A stretch of 33,741 nt of DNA from Desulfobacterales bacterium (GTDB lineage: Bacteria > Desulfobacterota > Desulfobacteria > Desulfobacterales > JAEINQ01), in assembly GCA_016342285.1 (NCBI GenBank), contig JAEINQ010000068.1, forward strand, positions 1-33,741. The letters run 5' to 3'. Shown here piece by piece: positions 7,205 to 14,768 of the stretch. Numbering within the stretch: position 1 is the first letter of the stretch; each line of letters opens with the position of its first letter. The translations under genes and the position numbers were made by a program. The notes beneath the pieces are model-generated. The model worked only from the letters and a program-made list of their open reading frames with translations, made no database searches and was not told the DNA's origin.

Positions 7205-7939
7205 ATGCCCCACTGGGTCACATGGACGTTTGCCTGCCTTGCAGTAACAATGGCCGGCTTTGTCCGGGCCTACGGCGGATTCGGCTTTTCCATGATCGCC
7301 GCGGTCAGCCTCTCGCTGGTCTATCCGCCGGTGCAGATCGTACCGGCCGTGGTCATGCTGGAGGTGGTCGCCAGCCTCTTGCTCCTGCCCGGTGTCCGGC
7401 GCCAGGTGGACTGGATCTCCCTGAAACGGCTCATGGCCGGTGTGCTGGTGGGAACGCCCCTGGGGGCTTGGGTGCTTGCCGCGGTGCCTGCAGACCCCAT
7501 GCGGGGGGGCATGGCCCTGGTGGTGGCGGCCCTCGCGGCAACCCTTCTGACCGGCTGGCGCCTGAAGCGCATGCCGGGCAGGGCTTTCGTCGCAGGAACA
7601 GGCCTGGTTTCCGGGCTGCTCAACGGGGCAGCGGCCATCGGCGGGCCCCCGGCCATTTTGCTGTTTTTCTCTTCACCGGCCGGCGATTCGGTCTCACGGG
7701 CCACCCTCATCGCCTTTTTTCTGTTCACCGACATTCTGGCTGCCGGCACCTGCGCCGGCCTGGGCCTCATCAACATGGAAACCATGACCCTTGTCGGGGT
7801 CTGCCTGCTACCCATGGGCATCGGGCTGGTCTTGGGAAAGCGGGCTTTCGGCCAGCAGCCGTCCCTGGGGTTTCGACGCAACGTGCTGATCCTGCTCCTT
7901 GCCCTGTCCGCTGCGGCAGGCGCAAGGGCGCTTTGGTAA
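7205..7939 (+). CDS. TSUP (TauE/SafE) family membrane permease
   Basis: The 244-residue protein is almost entirely hydrophobic with about eight predicted membrane segments. It carries the two-fold TSUP signature: an N-terminal GGFGFSMIAAVSL with VVMLEVVASLLLLP, and a second half with SGLLNGAAAIGGPPAILLFF. Members export or import sulfite, sulfonates or other organic sulfur anions across the inner membrane; the substrate here is unknown. GAAGGAG lies just before ATG 7205. It is the first gene behind the palindrome-covered promoter and precedes a PLP enzyme by 88 bases, so the pair probably forms an operon. The family is secure, the substrate is not. Confidence 0.88.
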   Translation: MPHWVTWTFACLAVTMAGFVRAYGGFGFSMIAAVSLSLVYPPVQIVPAVVMLEVVASLLLLPGVRRQVDWISLKRLMAGVLVGTPLGAWVLAAVPADPMRGGMALVVAALAATLLTGWRLKRMPGRAFVAGTGLVSGLLNGAAAIGGPPAILLFFSSPAGDSVSRATLIAFFLFTDILAAGTCAGLGLINMETMTLVGVCLLPMGIGLVLGKRAFGQQPSLGFRRNVLILLLALSAAAGARALW

Positions 7940-7989
7940 ATAATCCGGGACCCAAATCCCAGCTTTGGTTTCCGCCAGAAAGGAGCACA

Positions 7990-8031
7990 ATGGATGGAAA
8001 CCAATTAACCGTACAAAGGAGCACCCAATGA
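7990..8031 (+). CDS. Possible 13-codon leader peptide ORF
   Basis: AAAGGAG (7979-7985) precedes ATG 7990, which opens the short frame MDGNQLTVQRSTQ. Its TGA (8029-8031) overlaps the ATG of the PLP-enzyme gene as ATGA. A second AAAGGAG (8015-8021) serves the downstream gene. This may be a translationally coupled leader or simply a chance duplication of the AAAGGAGCAC ribosome-binding block. Confidence 0.3.
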   Translation: MDGNQLTVQRSTQ

Positions 8032-9473
8032 AAATTCCAGCAAAAGGCATGAATCCCGACACCCTCATGGAAATGATGGAAACGTTTAAATCCCGTGACC
8101 TGGACTGGAAATCGGGACGGGTGTTCGGGTTTGTCTACGACCCGGGCCGGGAAGCCATGGAAGTCAGCAAACGGGCATACATGGCTTTTTTGACCGAAAA
8201 CGGCCTTGATTTCACCTCATTTCCCAGCCTGCTGAAACTGGAAAATGATTTGATATCCATGGCCGCCCGGCATCTGGGCGGGGATTCGGACGTGGTCGGC
8301 AATTTTTCCAGCGGCGGCACTGAAAGCATCATCATGGCCGTTAAGGCGGCGCGGGACTTTGCCCGGGAACACCGGCCCCATATCGGTCAGCCGGAATTGA
8401 TCCTGCCGGTGACCGGCCACGCCGCTTTCCACAAGGCGGCCCATTATCTCGGCGTCAACCTCGTTGCGGTGGATGTCAACCCCGCCACCTTCAAGGCCGA
8501 CCCCGCGCTGGTGGAACAGGCGATTACCGAAAACACCATTCTGATCGTCGCCTCGGCGCCCTCCTACGCCCACGGCGTGGTGGACCCGATCCCCCAACTG
8601 GCCGCCATTGCCCTAAAACACGGCATCCCCTGCCACGTGGACGCCTGCGTCGGGGGATTCATGCTCCCCTATTTTCGCCGTCTCGGTGCCGATTTCCCGG
8701 ATTTCGACTTTACCGTCCAAGGGGTGACGTCCATGTCCATGGACTGGCATAAATACGCCTATACGGCCAAAGGGGCATCCATGGTGCTTTATCGCAACCG
8801 GAACCTGCGAAAAAACCAGATCTTCGCCTGTGCCGAGTGGACCGGGTATTCCATTGTCAACACAGCCGTTCAGAGCAGCAAGTCCGGCGGCCCCATGGCC
8901 GGGGCCTGGGCCACCCTTCATTTCATCGGCGACGACGGGTACCTGGAAATTGCCCGCAACACCTGGGAAGCCACCCGCCAACTGGTGGCAGGCGTGGAAC
9001 AAATCGATGGGCTGCGCCTGATGACCCGCCCGGATTTTTGCATGTTCTCCTTCACCTCCGATGAGTTTAGCATATTCAAGCTGGTCGACGAAATGAACGG
9101 CCGGGGATGGTATATTCAGGCTCAGTTCGCCTTTGCCGGTTCCATGGAAAACGCCCATATGTCCGTGGGCGCCAACAACGTCGGCCGGATCAGCGCGTTT
9201 TTAAAAGACCTTAAAGAAAGCGTGGCCGCTGTCCGCGACCAGCCGGCCGGCGACCTGGCCGCCGTTGTGCAGGCGGAACTGGCCAAAATGGATCTGGACA
9301 ACCTGGGCGACAAGGAAATCGAAGAGATGATGGCCCTGGTGGGAATGGAGTCCGGTGGAAGCCTGCCGGCGAAAATGGCCGACCTGAACGAAATTTTAAA
9401 CGCCGTGCCGCCTCGTCTCAAGGAGCGTCTGCTGGTTCTTTATGTTAACGACGCCTTCAGCCAGGACGCATAA
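8028..9473 (+). CDS. PLP-dependent lyase/decarboxylase, sphingosine-1-phosphate lyase-like
   Basis: The 482-residue fold-type I enzyme has the group II decarboxylase landmarks: SGGTES (96-101, phosphate binding), His131 (ring stacking, TGHAAFHKA), Asp205 in HVDACVGGF, and the Schiff-base Lys242 in SMDWHKYAYTAKG. The motif around the lysine and the following SMVLYRN are closer to sphingosine-1-phosphate lyases than to glutamate decarboxylases. Lyases of this type cleave a phosphorylated long-chain amino alcohol; the bacterial substrate cannot be read from sequence. ATG 8028 has AAAGGAG 6 nt upstream. It follows the TSUP permease in the same transcript, so an amino-sulfonate or amino-alcohol substrate exported by the permease is possible but speculative. 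Confidence 0.85.
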   Translation: MKIPAKGMNPDTLMEMMETFKSRDLDWKSGRVFGFVYDPGREAMEVSKRAYMAFLTENGLDFTSFPSLLKLENDLISMAARHLGGDSDVVGNFSSGGTESIIMAVKAARDFAREHRPHIGQPELILPVTGHAAFHKAAHYLGVNLVAVDVNPATFKADPALVEQAITENTILIVASAPSYAHGVVDPIPQLAAIALKHGIPCHVDACVGGFMLPYFRRLGADFPDFDFTVQGVTSMSMDWHKYAYTAKGASMVLYRNRNLRKNQIFACAEWTGYSIVNTAVQSSKSGGPMAGAWATLHFIGDDGYLEIARNTWEATRQLVAGVEQIDGLRLMTRPDFCMFSFTSDEFSIFKLVDEMNGRGWYIQAQFAFAGSMENAHMSVGANNVGRISAFLKDLKESVAAVRDQPAGDLAAVVQAELAKMDLDNLGDKEIEEMMALVGMESGGSLPAKMADLNEILNAVPPRLKERLLVLYVNDAFSQDA

Positions 9474-9865
9474 TTTCACCAGCAGAGCATTTTCCCCCAC
9501 AGGGGGCAAATGTCCAATTTCCTATTTCGGATGTATCAACCGCAGACACTCGCGGACAAACGCAGACGTTTCTTTGAACCGGCCGGCCTGGCCGGTCCAA
9601 AGAGGTTGCTGCGGGACAGTACCAGTCATGGAGACACCCTCTTGCTCAAGATTAGTCGATTCGCGAAGCGATGCGAATCTGTCGGCGGTCAGGTCGACCG
9701 CCGACAAGCTTTTTTCGTCTGCGATGGTCTGTGTCGTCTGCGGTTCATAAATTACCTGCGTTAACTTTGTATCCGCTGTGCTTTTGTGGTAAATTTGCCA
9801 TCTCTGATCATGGCCACAAGATCTGTGCTTCTATTTTGAACGGAAGAAAATAAGGGAGAATCGAA
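9474..9865. other. Intergenic stretch with three successive hairpins
   Basis: No gene is supported here. It holds a 13-bp stem with one mismatch at 9572-9602 (CTTTGAACCGGCC / GGCCGGTCCAAAG), a 7-bp stem at 9658-9679 (GATTCGC / GCGAATC), and the terminator-like hairpin at 9680-9715. Positions of about 9538-9568 carry a low-complexity repeat (CGCAGACACTCGCGGACAAA) similar in style to others in the window. Confidence 0.55.
9680..9715 (+). terminator. Intrinsic terminator-like hairpin after the PLP-enzyme gene
   Basis: TGTCGGCGGT (9680-9689) pairs perfectly with ACCGCCGACA (9697-9706), closing a 7-base loop, and is followed by AGCTTTTTT. It is a strong GC stem plus T-run about 200 bases after the gene's stop. 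Confidence 0.65.
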
Positions 9866-10438
9866 TTGAAACGGATCATCCTCTTTTTTTGTCTGGCAAC
9901 GGGACTGGCCCTGTCCCCGGCCCTGGCGGAAACACCGCCCCCCCGAGTGAACCTGGAAACCAGCCACGGCGCCATCACTTTGGAACTCTACCCGGACAAG
10001 GCGCCCAAAACTGTTGAAAACTTCCTGGCCTATGTCCGGAGCGGTTTTTTTGACAAAACAATCTTTCACCGGGTCATCCACGGTTTCATGATCCAGGGCG
10101 GCGGCCTCACTGCCGACATGAAGAAAAAGCCAACCCAAAAACCGATCTCCAACGAGGCTGATAACGGCCTGGGCAATGCCCGGGGAACGATCGCCATGGC
10201 CCGAACTGGCGATCCCCACTCGGCCACGGCCCAGTTTTTCATCAACACCCGAGACAATGTCTCCCTGGACCACCGGGGCAAAACCCAACAGGGCTGGGGC
10301 TACTGCGTCTTTGGCCGGGTGGTATCGGGAATGGAAGCCGTCGATGCCATCGAAGCCGTTACCACCGGAACCCGCGCCGGCCGCCGGGACGTGCCCGTAA
10401 AGCCGGTGGTTATTTTGAAGGCCGTTGTGGAGAAGTGA
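9866..10438 (+). CDS. Exported cyclophilin-type peptidyl-prolyl isomerase
   Basis: The TTG at 9866, with AAGGGAG at 9852-9858, is the best start. The product has a signal peptide (KRIILFFCLATGLALSPALA, cleavage before ETPPP) and a complete short bacterial cyclophilin domain. Recognisable motifs are VNLETSHGAITLELYPDKAP, the catalytic FHRVIHGFMIQGG, ATAQFFI and the closing VFGRVVSGMEAVDAI. It catalyses cis-trans isomerisation of X-Pro bonds, here most likely in the periplasm as in PpiA. It stands alone between two repeat-containing spacers. Confidence 0.93.
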   Translation: MKRIILFFCLATGLALSPALAETPPPRVNLETSHGAITLELYPDKAPKTVENFLAYVRSGFFDKTIFHRVIHGFMIQGGGLTADMKKKPTQKPISNEADNGLGNARGTIAMARTGDPHSATAQFFINTRDNVSLDHRGKTQQGWGYCVFGRVVSGMEAVDAIEAVTTGTRAGRRDVPVKPVVILKAVVEK

Positions 10439-10710
10439 AGGTGATGGAAAATCCTGGCCCAGGACGTAACCTTTAAGTAACCCCAAAAGGGGCGGCCGTT
10501 GGGAACCTGAAATTTGAAGTGCCTAAAATGCCTAAAATTAAGGTATTCTGCCATATCTTAGATTTAAAATACCGGAGCGAAGCGACTCCTTCGCTTTAGG
10601 CATTTCAAACTTTAGTGCATTTTAGGCATTTGCACTTGGTTGCACCCTTTTGCCAACGATCGCTCACCCGGCCCAGAAGCTTTAACCTCTTGGGGCGAGA
10701 AATACAAACC
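10439..10710. repeat. Spacer with TGCCTAAA-type direct and inverted repeats
   Basis: GTGCCTAAAATGCCTAAAA at 10519-10537 recurs inverted at about 10595-10630 (TTTAGGCATTTC ... TGCATTTTAGGCATTTGCAC), flanking an AT-rich centre and the small hairpin AGCGAAG / CTTCGCT. This makes a fold-back element of about 115 bp just upstream of galT. It probably represents a dispersed non-coding repeat. Confidence 0.5.
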
Positions 10711-11751
10711 ATGATCTTCGACGAAACCGCCCATCCCCATCGACGATACAACCCCCTGTCCGACCGGTGGGTGCAGGTTTCCCCCAATCGGAACCAGCGC
10801 CCCTGGCAGGGAAAAGAAGAGGCACCAGCGGAAACGATCCGCCCGACCCACGACTCGAACTGCTACCTCTGCCCGCGAAACACCCGGGTCGGCGGCGTCA
10901 AAAATCCCGATTACCCGGACACCTTCATCTTCACCAACGATTTTTCCTCCCTGACCGATCCCTGCCCCCCGGCAACAGACACCGGCCATCCCCTGCTGCG
11001 GCGGGGCAGTGTCAGCGGCACCTGCCGGGTCTTTTGCTATTCGCCCCGCCACGACCTGACCCTGGCCGAAATGCCCCTGGGCGCTATCTGTAAGGTGGTG
11101 GACGCCTGGGCAGGACAGACTGAAGAACTGGGCCGAAGGTACCCATGGGTACAAATCTTTGAAAACAAGGGGGCGATCATGGGGTGCTCCAACCCCCATC
11201 CCCACGGCCAGATCTGGGGGGTCGACCGCCTCCCCGAAGAAGCCCGGCGCGAAGACGCCTGCCAGCGGGCCTGGCATGCCGACCACGGAAAAACCCTTCT
11301 GGCCGACTACCTGCGCCTGGAAGAAGAACGCGGGGAGAGGATCGTTGCCACCAACGACACCTGGACGGTCCTGGTGCCGTTCTGGGCCTTGTGGCCCTTT
11401 GAAACCCTTGTGCTACCCAGAAGGCCGGCGGCACGCCTGACCGATCTGACCGACGCTGAGCGCGCCGGCCTGGCCGACATCCTCCAACGCCTGACCGTGC
11501 GCTACGACAATCTCTTTGAGACCTCCTTTCCCTATACCATGGGATGGCACGGCGCCCCCTGGGGCAACGGCCCCACCACCCACTGGCACCTTCACGCCCA
11601 TTTCTACCCGCCCCTTCTTCGGTCGGCCACAGTGCAAAAATTCATGGTGGGCTATGAAATGCTGGGCGAAGGCCAGCGGGACTTCACCCCGGAAGAGGCC
11701 GCCCAACGGCTGCGGGCGCTGCCCGATGCGCACTATGCCCTAAGTGCTTGA
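10711..11751 (+). CDS. galT: Galactose-1-phosphate uridylyltransferase
   Basis: GalT swaps UMP between UDP-glucose and galactose-1-phosphate in the Leloir pathway. The start chosen is ATG 10711 (MIFDETAHPHRRYNPL), which matches the family N-terminus; the frame is open farther upstream but that part lies in repeat sequence. The 346-residue product has the zinc ligands CYLC (Cys51, Cys54) and the active-site SNPHPHGQIW with nucleophile His165. Family motifs RYDNLFETSFPYTMGWHGAP and HAHFYPPLLRSATVRKF-like SATVQKFMVGYEML are also present. The ribosome-binding site is weak (GGGGCGAG). galK follows 426 bases downstream in the same direction. Confidence 0.97.
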   Translation: MIFDETAHPHRRYNPLSDRWVQVSPNRNQRPWQGKEEAPAETIRPTHDSNCYLCPRNTRVGGVKNPDYPDTFIFTNDFSSLTDPCPPATDTGHPLLRRGSVSGTCRVFCYSPRHDLTLAEMPLGAICKVVDAWAGQTEELGRRYPWVQIFENKGAIMGCSNPHPHGQIWGVDRLPEEARREDACQRAWHADHGKTLLADYLRLEEERGERIVATNDTWTVLVPFWALWPFETLVLPRRPAARLTDLTDAERAGLADILQRLTVRYDNLFETSFPYTMGWHGAPWGNGPTTHWHLHAHFYPPLLRSATVQKFMVGYEMLGEGQRDFTPEEAAQRLRALPDAHYALSA

Positions 11752-12177
11752 AGTCACAAGCAGAGTGACATAATCAGATACTGTTTTCACCACTGAGACA
11801 CTGAGGTCACGGCACTGTAAAAACTCATTTACCACGAAGGACACGGTACCAGGTCTGATGCAACGGAGCACCTGCCCGAAGGTCACCTGTGCGGCGTAGC
11901 TTGAAAAGCAAAGTCGCATGGCACCATTTGTTCGGCCGGAACGCCTACGGCGGTTTTTCGTAGGTGATCGGCCGAACAAATAGATCATGGATATCCTGTT
12001 CATCCTGTCAGAAAAAAACTTTGCGATCTTTGCGGCTTCGCGGTGAACCACATTTTGGTTGCGGCTTGAGGCTTCGCCTAAAGGCTACGACCCCACAGGA
12101 TGCCGCGCTAAGCTCTTCGTGGTTAATGAAAAATTTGGCATGTTTATGACTTTTTTACTGAAGCATCAAAAGTGTTC
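11752..12177. other. galT-galK spacer with repeats
   Basis: No coding gene was seen in about 425 bases. The spacer holds a nested inverted repeat at 11926-11981 and a low-complexity repeat near 12013-12046 (CTTTGCGATCTTTGCGGC) related to one near 15871-15900. The length is unusual for two genes of one pathway and suggests that galK has its own promoter, which was not recognised. Confidence 0.5.
11926..11981. repeat. 13-bp perfect inverted repeat with nested hairpin
   Basis: ATTTGTTCGGCCG (11926-11938) is perfectly repeated inverted as CGGCCGAACAAAT (11969-11981). Inside, CCTACG (11944-11949) pairs with CGTAGG (11959-11964). The structure could act as a terminator or RNA-processing site after galT, or be a tiny mobile repeat. 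Confidence 0.75.
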
Positions 12178-13314
12178 ATGTTGATTCAACAGCGCATAAC
12201 CGACGTTTTCGCCAATCGCTACGGCACCGGCCCCCGCTATCTGGTCCGGGCGCCGGGCCGGGTCAACCTCATCGGCGAGCATACCGACTACAACGACGGA
12301 TTCGTCCTGCCCATGGCCATAGACCGGGCCATTTGGATTGCCCTTTCACCCCGCGACGACCGCCGCGTTGTCCTGCATTCAGTCGATTTCGATTCGGAAA
12401 TCTCATTTCCCCTGGATCGGATCGGAAAGACTTCGGGCTGGGGCGATTACGTTCACGGCACAGCCTGGGCCCTTCAGCAGACGGGAGTCGGCCTTTGCGG
12501 CTGGAGCGGGGTGATGGCCGGCGACGTTCCCGTGGGGGCCGGACTCTCTTCGTCAGCGGCCCTGGAGATGGCCGTGGTCCAGGCCTTTTGTGCTGCCAGC
12601 GGGTTTTCGCTCTCACCCAAAGAGATGGCCAAGGCCGGACAGGCTTGCGAAAACCAATGGATCGGCGTCAACAGTGGCATCATGGACCAGATGATCTCGG
12701 CGGCGGCCGTGGCCGGCCGCGCCCTGCTCATTGACTGCCGCAGCCTTGAAACCCGCGCGGTCCCCCTACCTGAAAAAACAGTGGTTGCCATCCTCGACAC
12801 CGGAGTCCGCCGGGGGCTGGTAGACTCGGCCTACAACCAAAGGCGCCAGCAATGCGAAGAGGCCGCGCGCCACTTTGGCGTCATTGCCCTGCGGGATGTT
12901 TCAACGGAACAGTTTCACGCCGAATCCGCCGGCCTGTCAGACCCGGTCCGCAGCAGAGCCCGCCACATCGTCACGGAAAACCAGCGCACCCTGGATGCCG
13001 CCCATGCCATGGCCGCTGGCGACGTAATCCGGCTGGGCCGACTCATGGGCCAAAGCCACGTCAGTCTCCGTGACGACTTTGAAGTCTCCTGCCAGCAGCT
13101 CAATGCTATGTCGGTCTGTGCCCAGGCCGCCCCGGGCTGCCTTGGCGCCCGCATGACCGGCGGCGGTTTCGGCGGCTGCGCCGTGGCCCTGGTGGAAGAG
13201 ACCGAGGTAGACCGGTTCGCCCGCCAAACCGCCCAATGCTATGAGTCTGCCACCGGCCTTCTGCCGAAGATCTACTTCTGCCGGGCCGAGAACGGTGCGT
13301 CCATTGTTTTCTGA
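12178..13314 (+). CDS. galK: Galactokinase
   Basis: GalK phosphorylates galactose to galactose-1-phosphate, the substrate of the upstream galT product. The 378-residue protein (from ATG 12178; an in-frame GTG at 12172 is an alternative) has all three GHMP kinase motifs. These are the galactokinase signature GRVNLIGEHTDYNDGF, the ATP loop PVGAGLSSSAALE, and the C-terminal GARMTGGGFGGCAVAL. No clear ribosome-binding site is visible. A decayed second copy of the gene's 3' end lies downstream at 14727-14755 and 15956-16068. Confidence 0.96.
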   Translation: MLIQQRITDVFANRYGTGPRYLVRAPGRVNLIGEHTDYNDGFVLPMAIDRAIWIALSPRDDRRVVLHSVDFDSEISFPLDRIGKTSGWGDYVHGTAWALQQTGVGLCGWSGVMAGDVPVGAGLSSSAALEMAVVQAFCAASGFSLSPKEMAKAGQACENQWIGVNSGIMDQMISAAAVAGRALLIDCRSLETRAVPLPEKTVVAILDTGVRRGLVDSAYNQRRQQCEEAARHFGVIALRDVSTEQFHAESAGLSDPVRSRARHIVTENQRTLDAAHAMAAGDVIRLGRLMGQSHVSLRDDFEVSCQQLNAMSVCAQAAPGCLGARMTGGGFGGCAVALVEETEVDRFARQTAQCYESATGLLPKIYFCRAENGASIVF

Positions 13315-13373
13315 TTCTATAGGGATTGTCATATTTCCGTTCCGTTTCAGGTGATTTTCAATCTGTCCGAAAT

Positions 13374-13472
13374 ATTATAGCGTTTATAGCCTTCCATTTT
13401 GGAAGTATCGTGTTGCCAGAAAAGCGTATTGAATGACTGGTATCGGAACGTATTTCTGACAAACGCTATAAT
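13374..13472. repeat. 99-bp element with 12-bp perfect inverted ends
   Basis: ATTATAGCGTTT (13374-13385) recurs as its exact reverse complement AAACGCTATAAT (13461-13472). A small hairpin CTTCCATTTTGGAAG lies inside. It fits a miniature inverted-repeat element or fold-back regulatory structure after galK. No coding content. Confidence 0.65.
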
Positions 13473-13497
13473 TTGCGCGCATCCTGGAGATCCTGTT

Positions 13498-13707
13498 ACC
13501 TAAATTGAGCGTTTCAAATTTTGAAATGATGGATAACATTTTAAAATTAAAGGCATATTGCCGTTTTAAGCTTTCGAAATTGGAAACCCTTCGGGATTGC
13601 CAACCTCACCTCGTCTACGGCGTCAGATCCCTTTGCGCATAAGCGATTATAGCGGAAAGAAATCTTCCTTGTAGACAAGGCAACCTCGACAATCGCTCAA
13701 CTCAGGT
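13498..13707. repeat. MITE-like dispersed repeat, complete copy
   Basis: About 210 bp bounded by imperfect 14-bp inverted ends: ACCTAAATTGAGCG (13498-13511) and CGCTCAACTCAGGT (13694-13707), two mismatches. Its right half matches 29254-29377 and its left half matches 29572-29690 in the efflux-gene spacer. Landmarks are CTTTCGAAATTGGAAACCCTTC and TTATAGCGGAAAGAAATCTTCC. No ORF is present, so it would have to be mobilised in trans. Confidence 0.75.
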
Positions 13708-13757
13708 GCTATCCTGTCTCAGTTTGAATCGGTGTATCAAACGCGAGGCTTGGCCCT

Positions 13758-14618
13758 ATGATTCCGCCGAGATTCAGAGACATAAAAGTAACCATGGCCG
13801 CCGCGATCATCGGGGCACTGGCAGCCGTTATATTTGCGATCTCCTGGTTTCGTTTCATCGCGGGCAATTGCGGGGTCGTAAGGTTTTACGAACAACTATA
13901 CGGAATAGTCATTCTTGTGGCCTGGCTGGCTGTAACGGCTGTCGGTGTTTGGCTTGCCCGTAAAGGGCCAAGGTCAAAACCATGGGTGGGCGTTTTCGGG
14001 ACCGGCCTGACCATGGTGGCCTGCCTTGGCATGGTTGGGGTTTGTGTAAAAACCGTCGTTCATATTCGATACATGGATTTTCCCGCCAAAACCACCGCCA
14101 CACTCTTGGAAATCGCAAAACGTCCCGGTGCAAAGGCTCGTGATTCAGCGATTCTCGAACTCGGTCTGCGTAAGGTGACCGAATCGGCACCGATGCTATG
14201 CGCCATCCTGGAAAACGAGCAAGCGGCCAGGGCCGACAGATCGAGCGCCGCCAATGCGCTTGGAAGAATCTGCGAACACCCTTGCCCGGAGAATGTAAAC
14301 AAAGACAGGGTCCTCTCAGCACTTGTTGCCGCTCTCCAAAACGCGAAGTCCGACCCTTATCGTGACGCCGTCGTGTATCAGGCCGTATGGGCACTGGGGC
14401 AAACCAGGGACATTCGGGCGGTTGGGCCGATTGAAGATTTAATCTGCGACACACGCCTTCCTCAATACGTTTGGGAGGCGGCCATAGGGGCCTTGCACTC
14501 AATCGGCGGCGCGCAGGCACGGCAAGCACTGGAATCCAAACGCGACACCTGCAAGCATGGACAAACACGGGCTGTTATTGATGATGCCCTCGACAAGATG
14601 AAACCTGAATTGAGGTGA
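13758..14618 (+). CDS. Membrane protein with C-terminal HEAT-like repeats
   Basis: The 286-residue product has three N-terminal hydrophobic segments, near residues 13-33, 47-66 and 78-98 (MAAAIIGALAAVIFAISWF, GIVILVAWLAVTAVGVWLA, GTGLTMVACLGMVGVCV). A helical region with HEAT-like alpha-alpha repeats follows (DSAILELGLRKV, RSSAANALGRI, VVYQAVWALGQTRDIRAV, AAIGALHSIGGAQARQAL). Such repeats mediate protein-protein contacts, probably in the cytoplasm below the membrane. No enzyme motif is visible. No strong ribosome-binding site precedes ATG 13758. It lies alone between a repeat cluster and a galK remnant; its function is unknown. Confidence 0.65.
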   Translation: MIPPRFRDIKVTMAAAIIGALAAVIFAISWFRFIAGNCGVVRFYEQLYGIVILVAWLAVTAVGVWLARKGPRSKPWVGVFGTGLTMVACLGMVGVCVKTVVHIRYMDFPAKTTATLLEIAKRPGAKARDSAILELGLRKVTESAPMLCAILENEQAARADRSSAANALGRICEHPCPENVNKDRVLSALVAALQNAKSDPYRDAVVYQAVWALGQTRDIRAVGPIEDLICDTRLPQYVWEAAIGALHSIGGAQARQALESKRDTCKHGQTRAVIDDALDKMKPELR

Positions 14619-14726
14619 AAGAACTGACGCGTCTGTAAACGATACGGATCGCCGAATCAGACGGATTCACCCGGATGTTGAAAAGAGCCGGTGGCGGTGA
14701 AGGAAGGAAGGAAAGATCATGGATTC

Positions 14727-14755
14727 GGGGCTGTCTGGGCGCCCGCATGACCGAA
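14727..14755 (+). pseudogene. galK 3' remnant, part 1
   Basis: This segment encodes GCLGARMTEGI in one frame, matching GCLGARMTGGG of the intact galK upstream. At the DNA level about 24 of 27 bases agree with galK around 13135-13161. The similarity ends just before the ORF at 14769. The continuation of the same galK region resumes at 15956. Confidence 0.7.
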
Positions 14756-14768
14756 GGCATTTCGCTTA

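Noticed and set aside
7192..8031. 279-residue ORF overlapping the TSUP gene in another frame
   Set aside because: Low-complexity Gly/Arg/His-rich translation typical of an off-frame reading; the membrane protein frame with a ribosome-binding site is the real one.
10615..10710. N-terminal extension of galT
   Set aside because: It would start inside a spacer repeat and has no counterpart in GalT proteins; ATG 10711 matches the family start.
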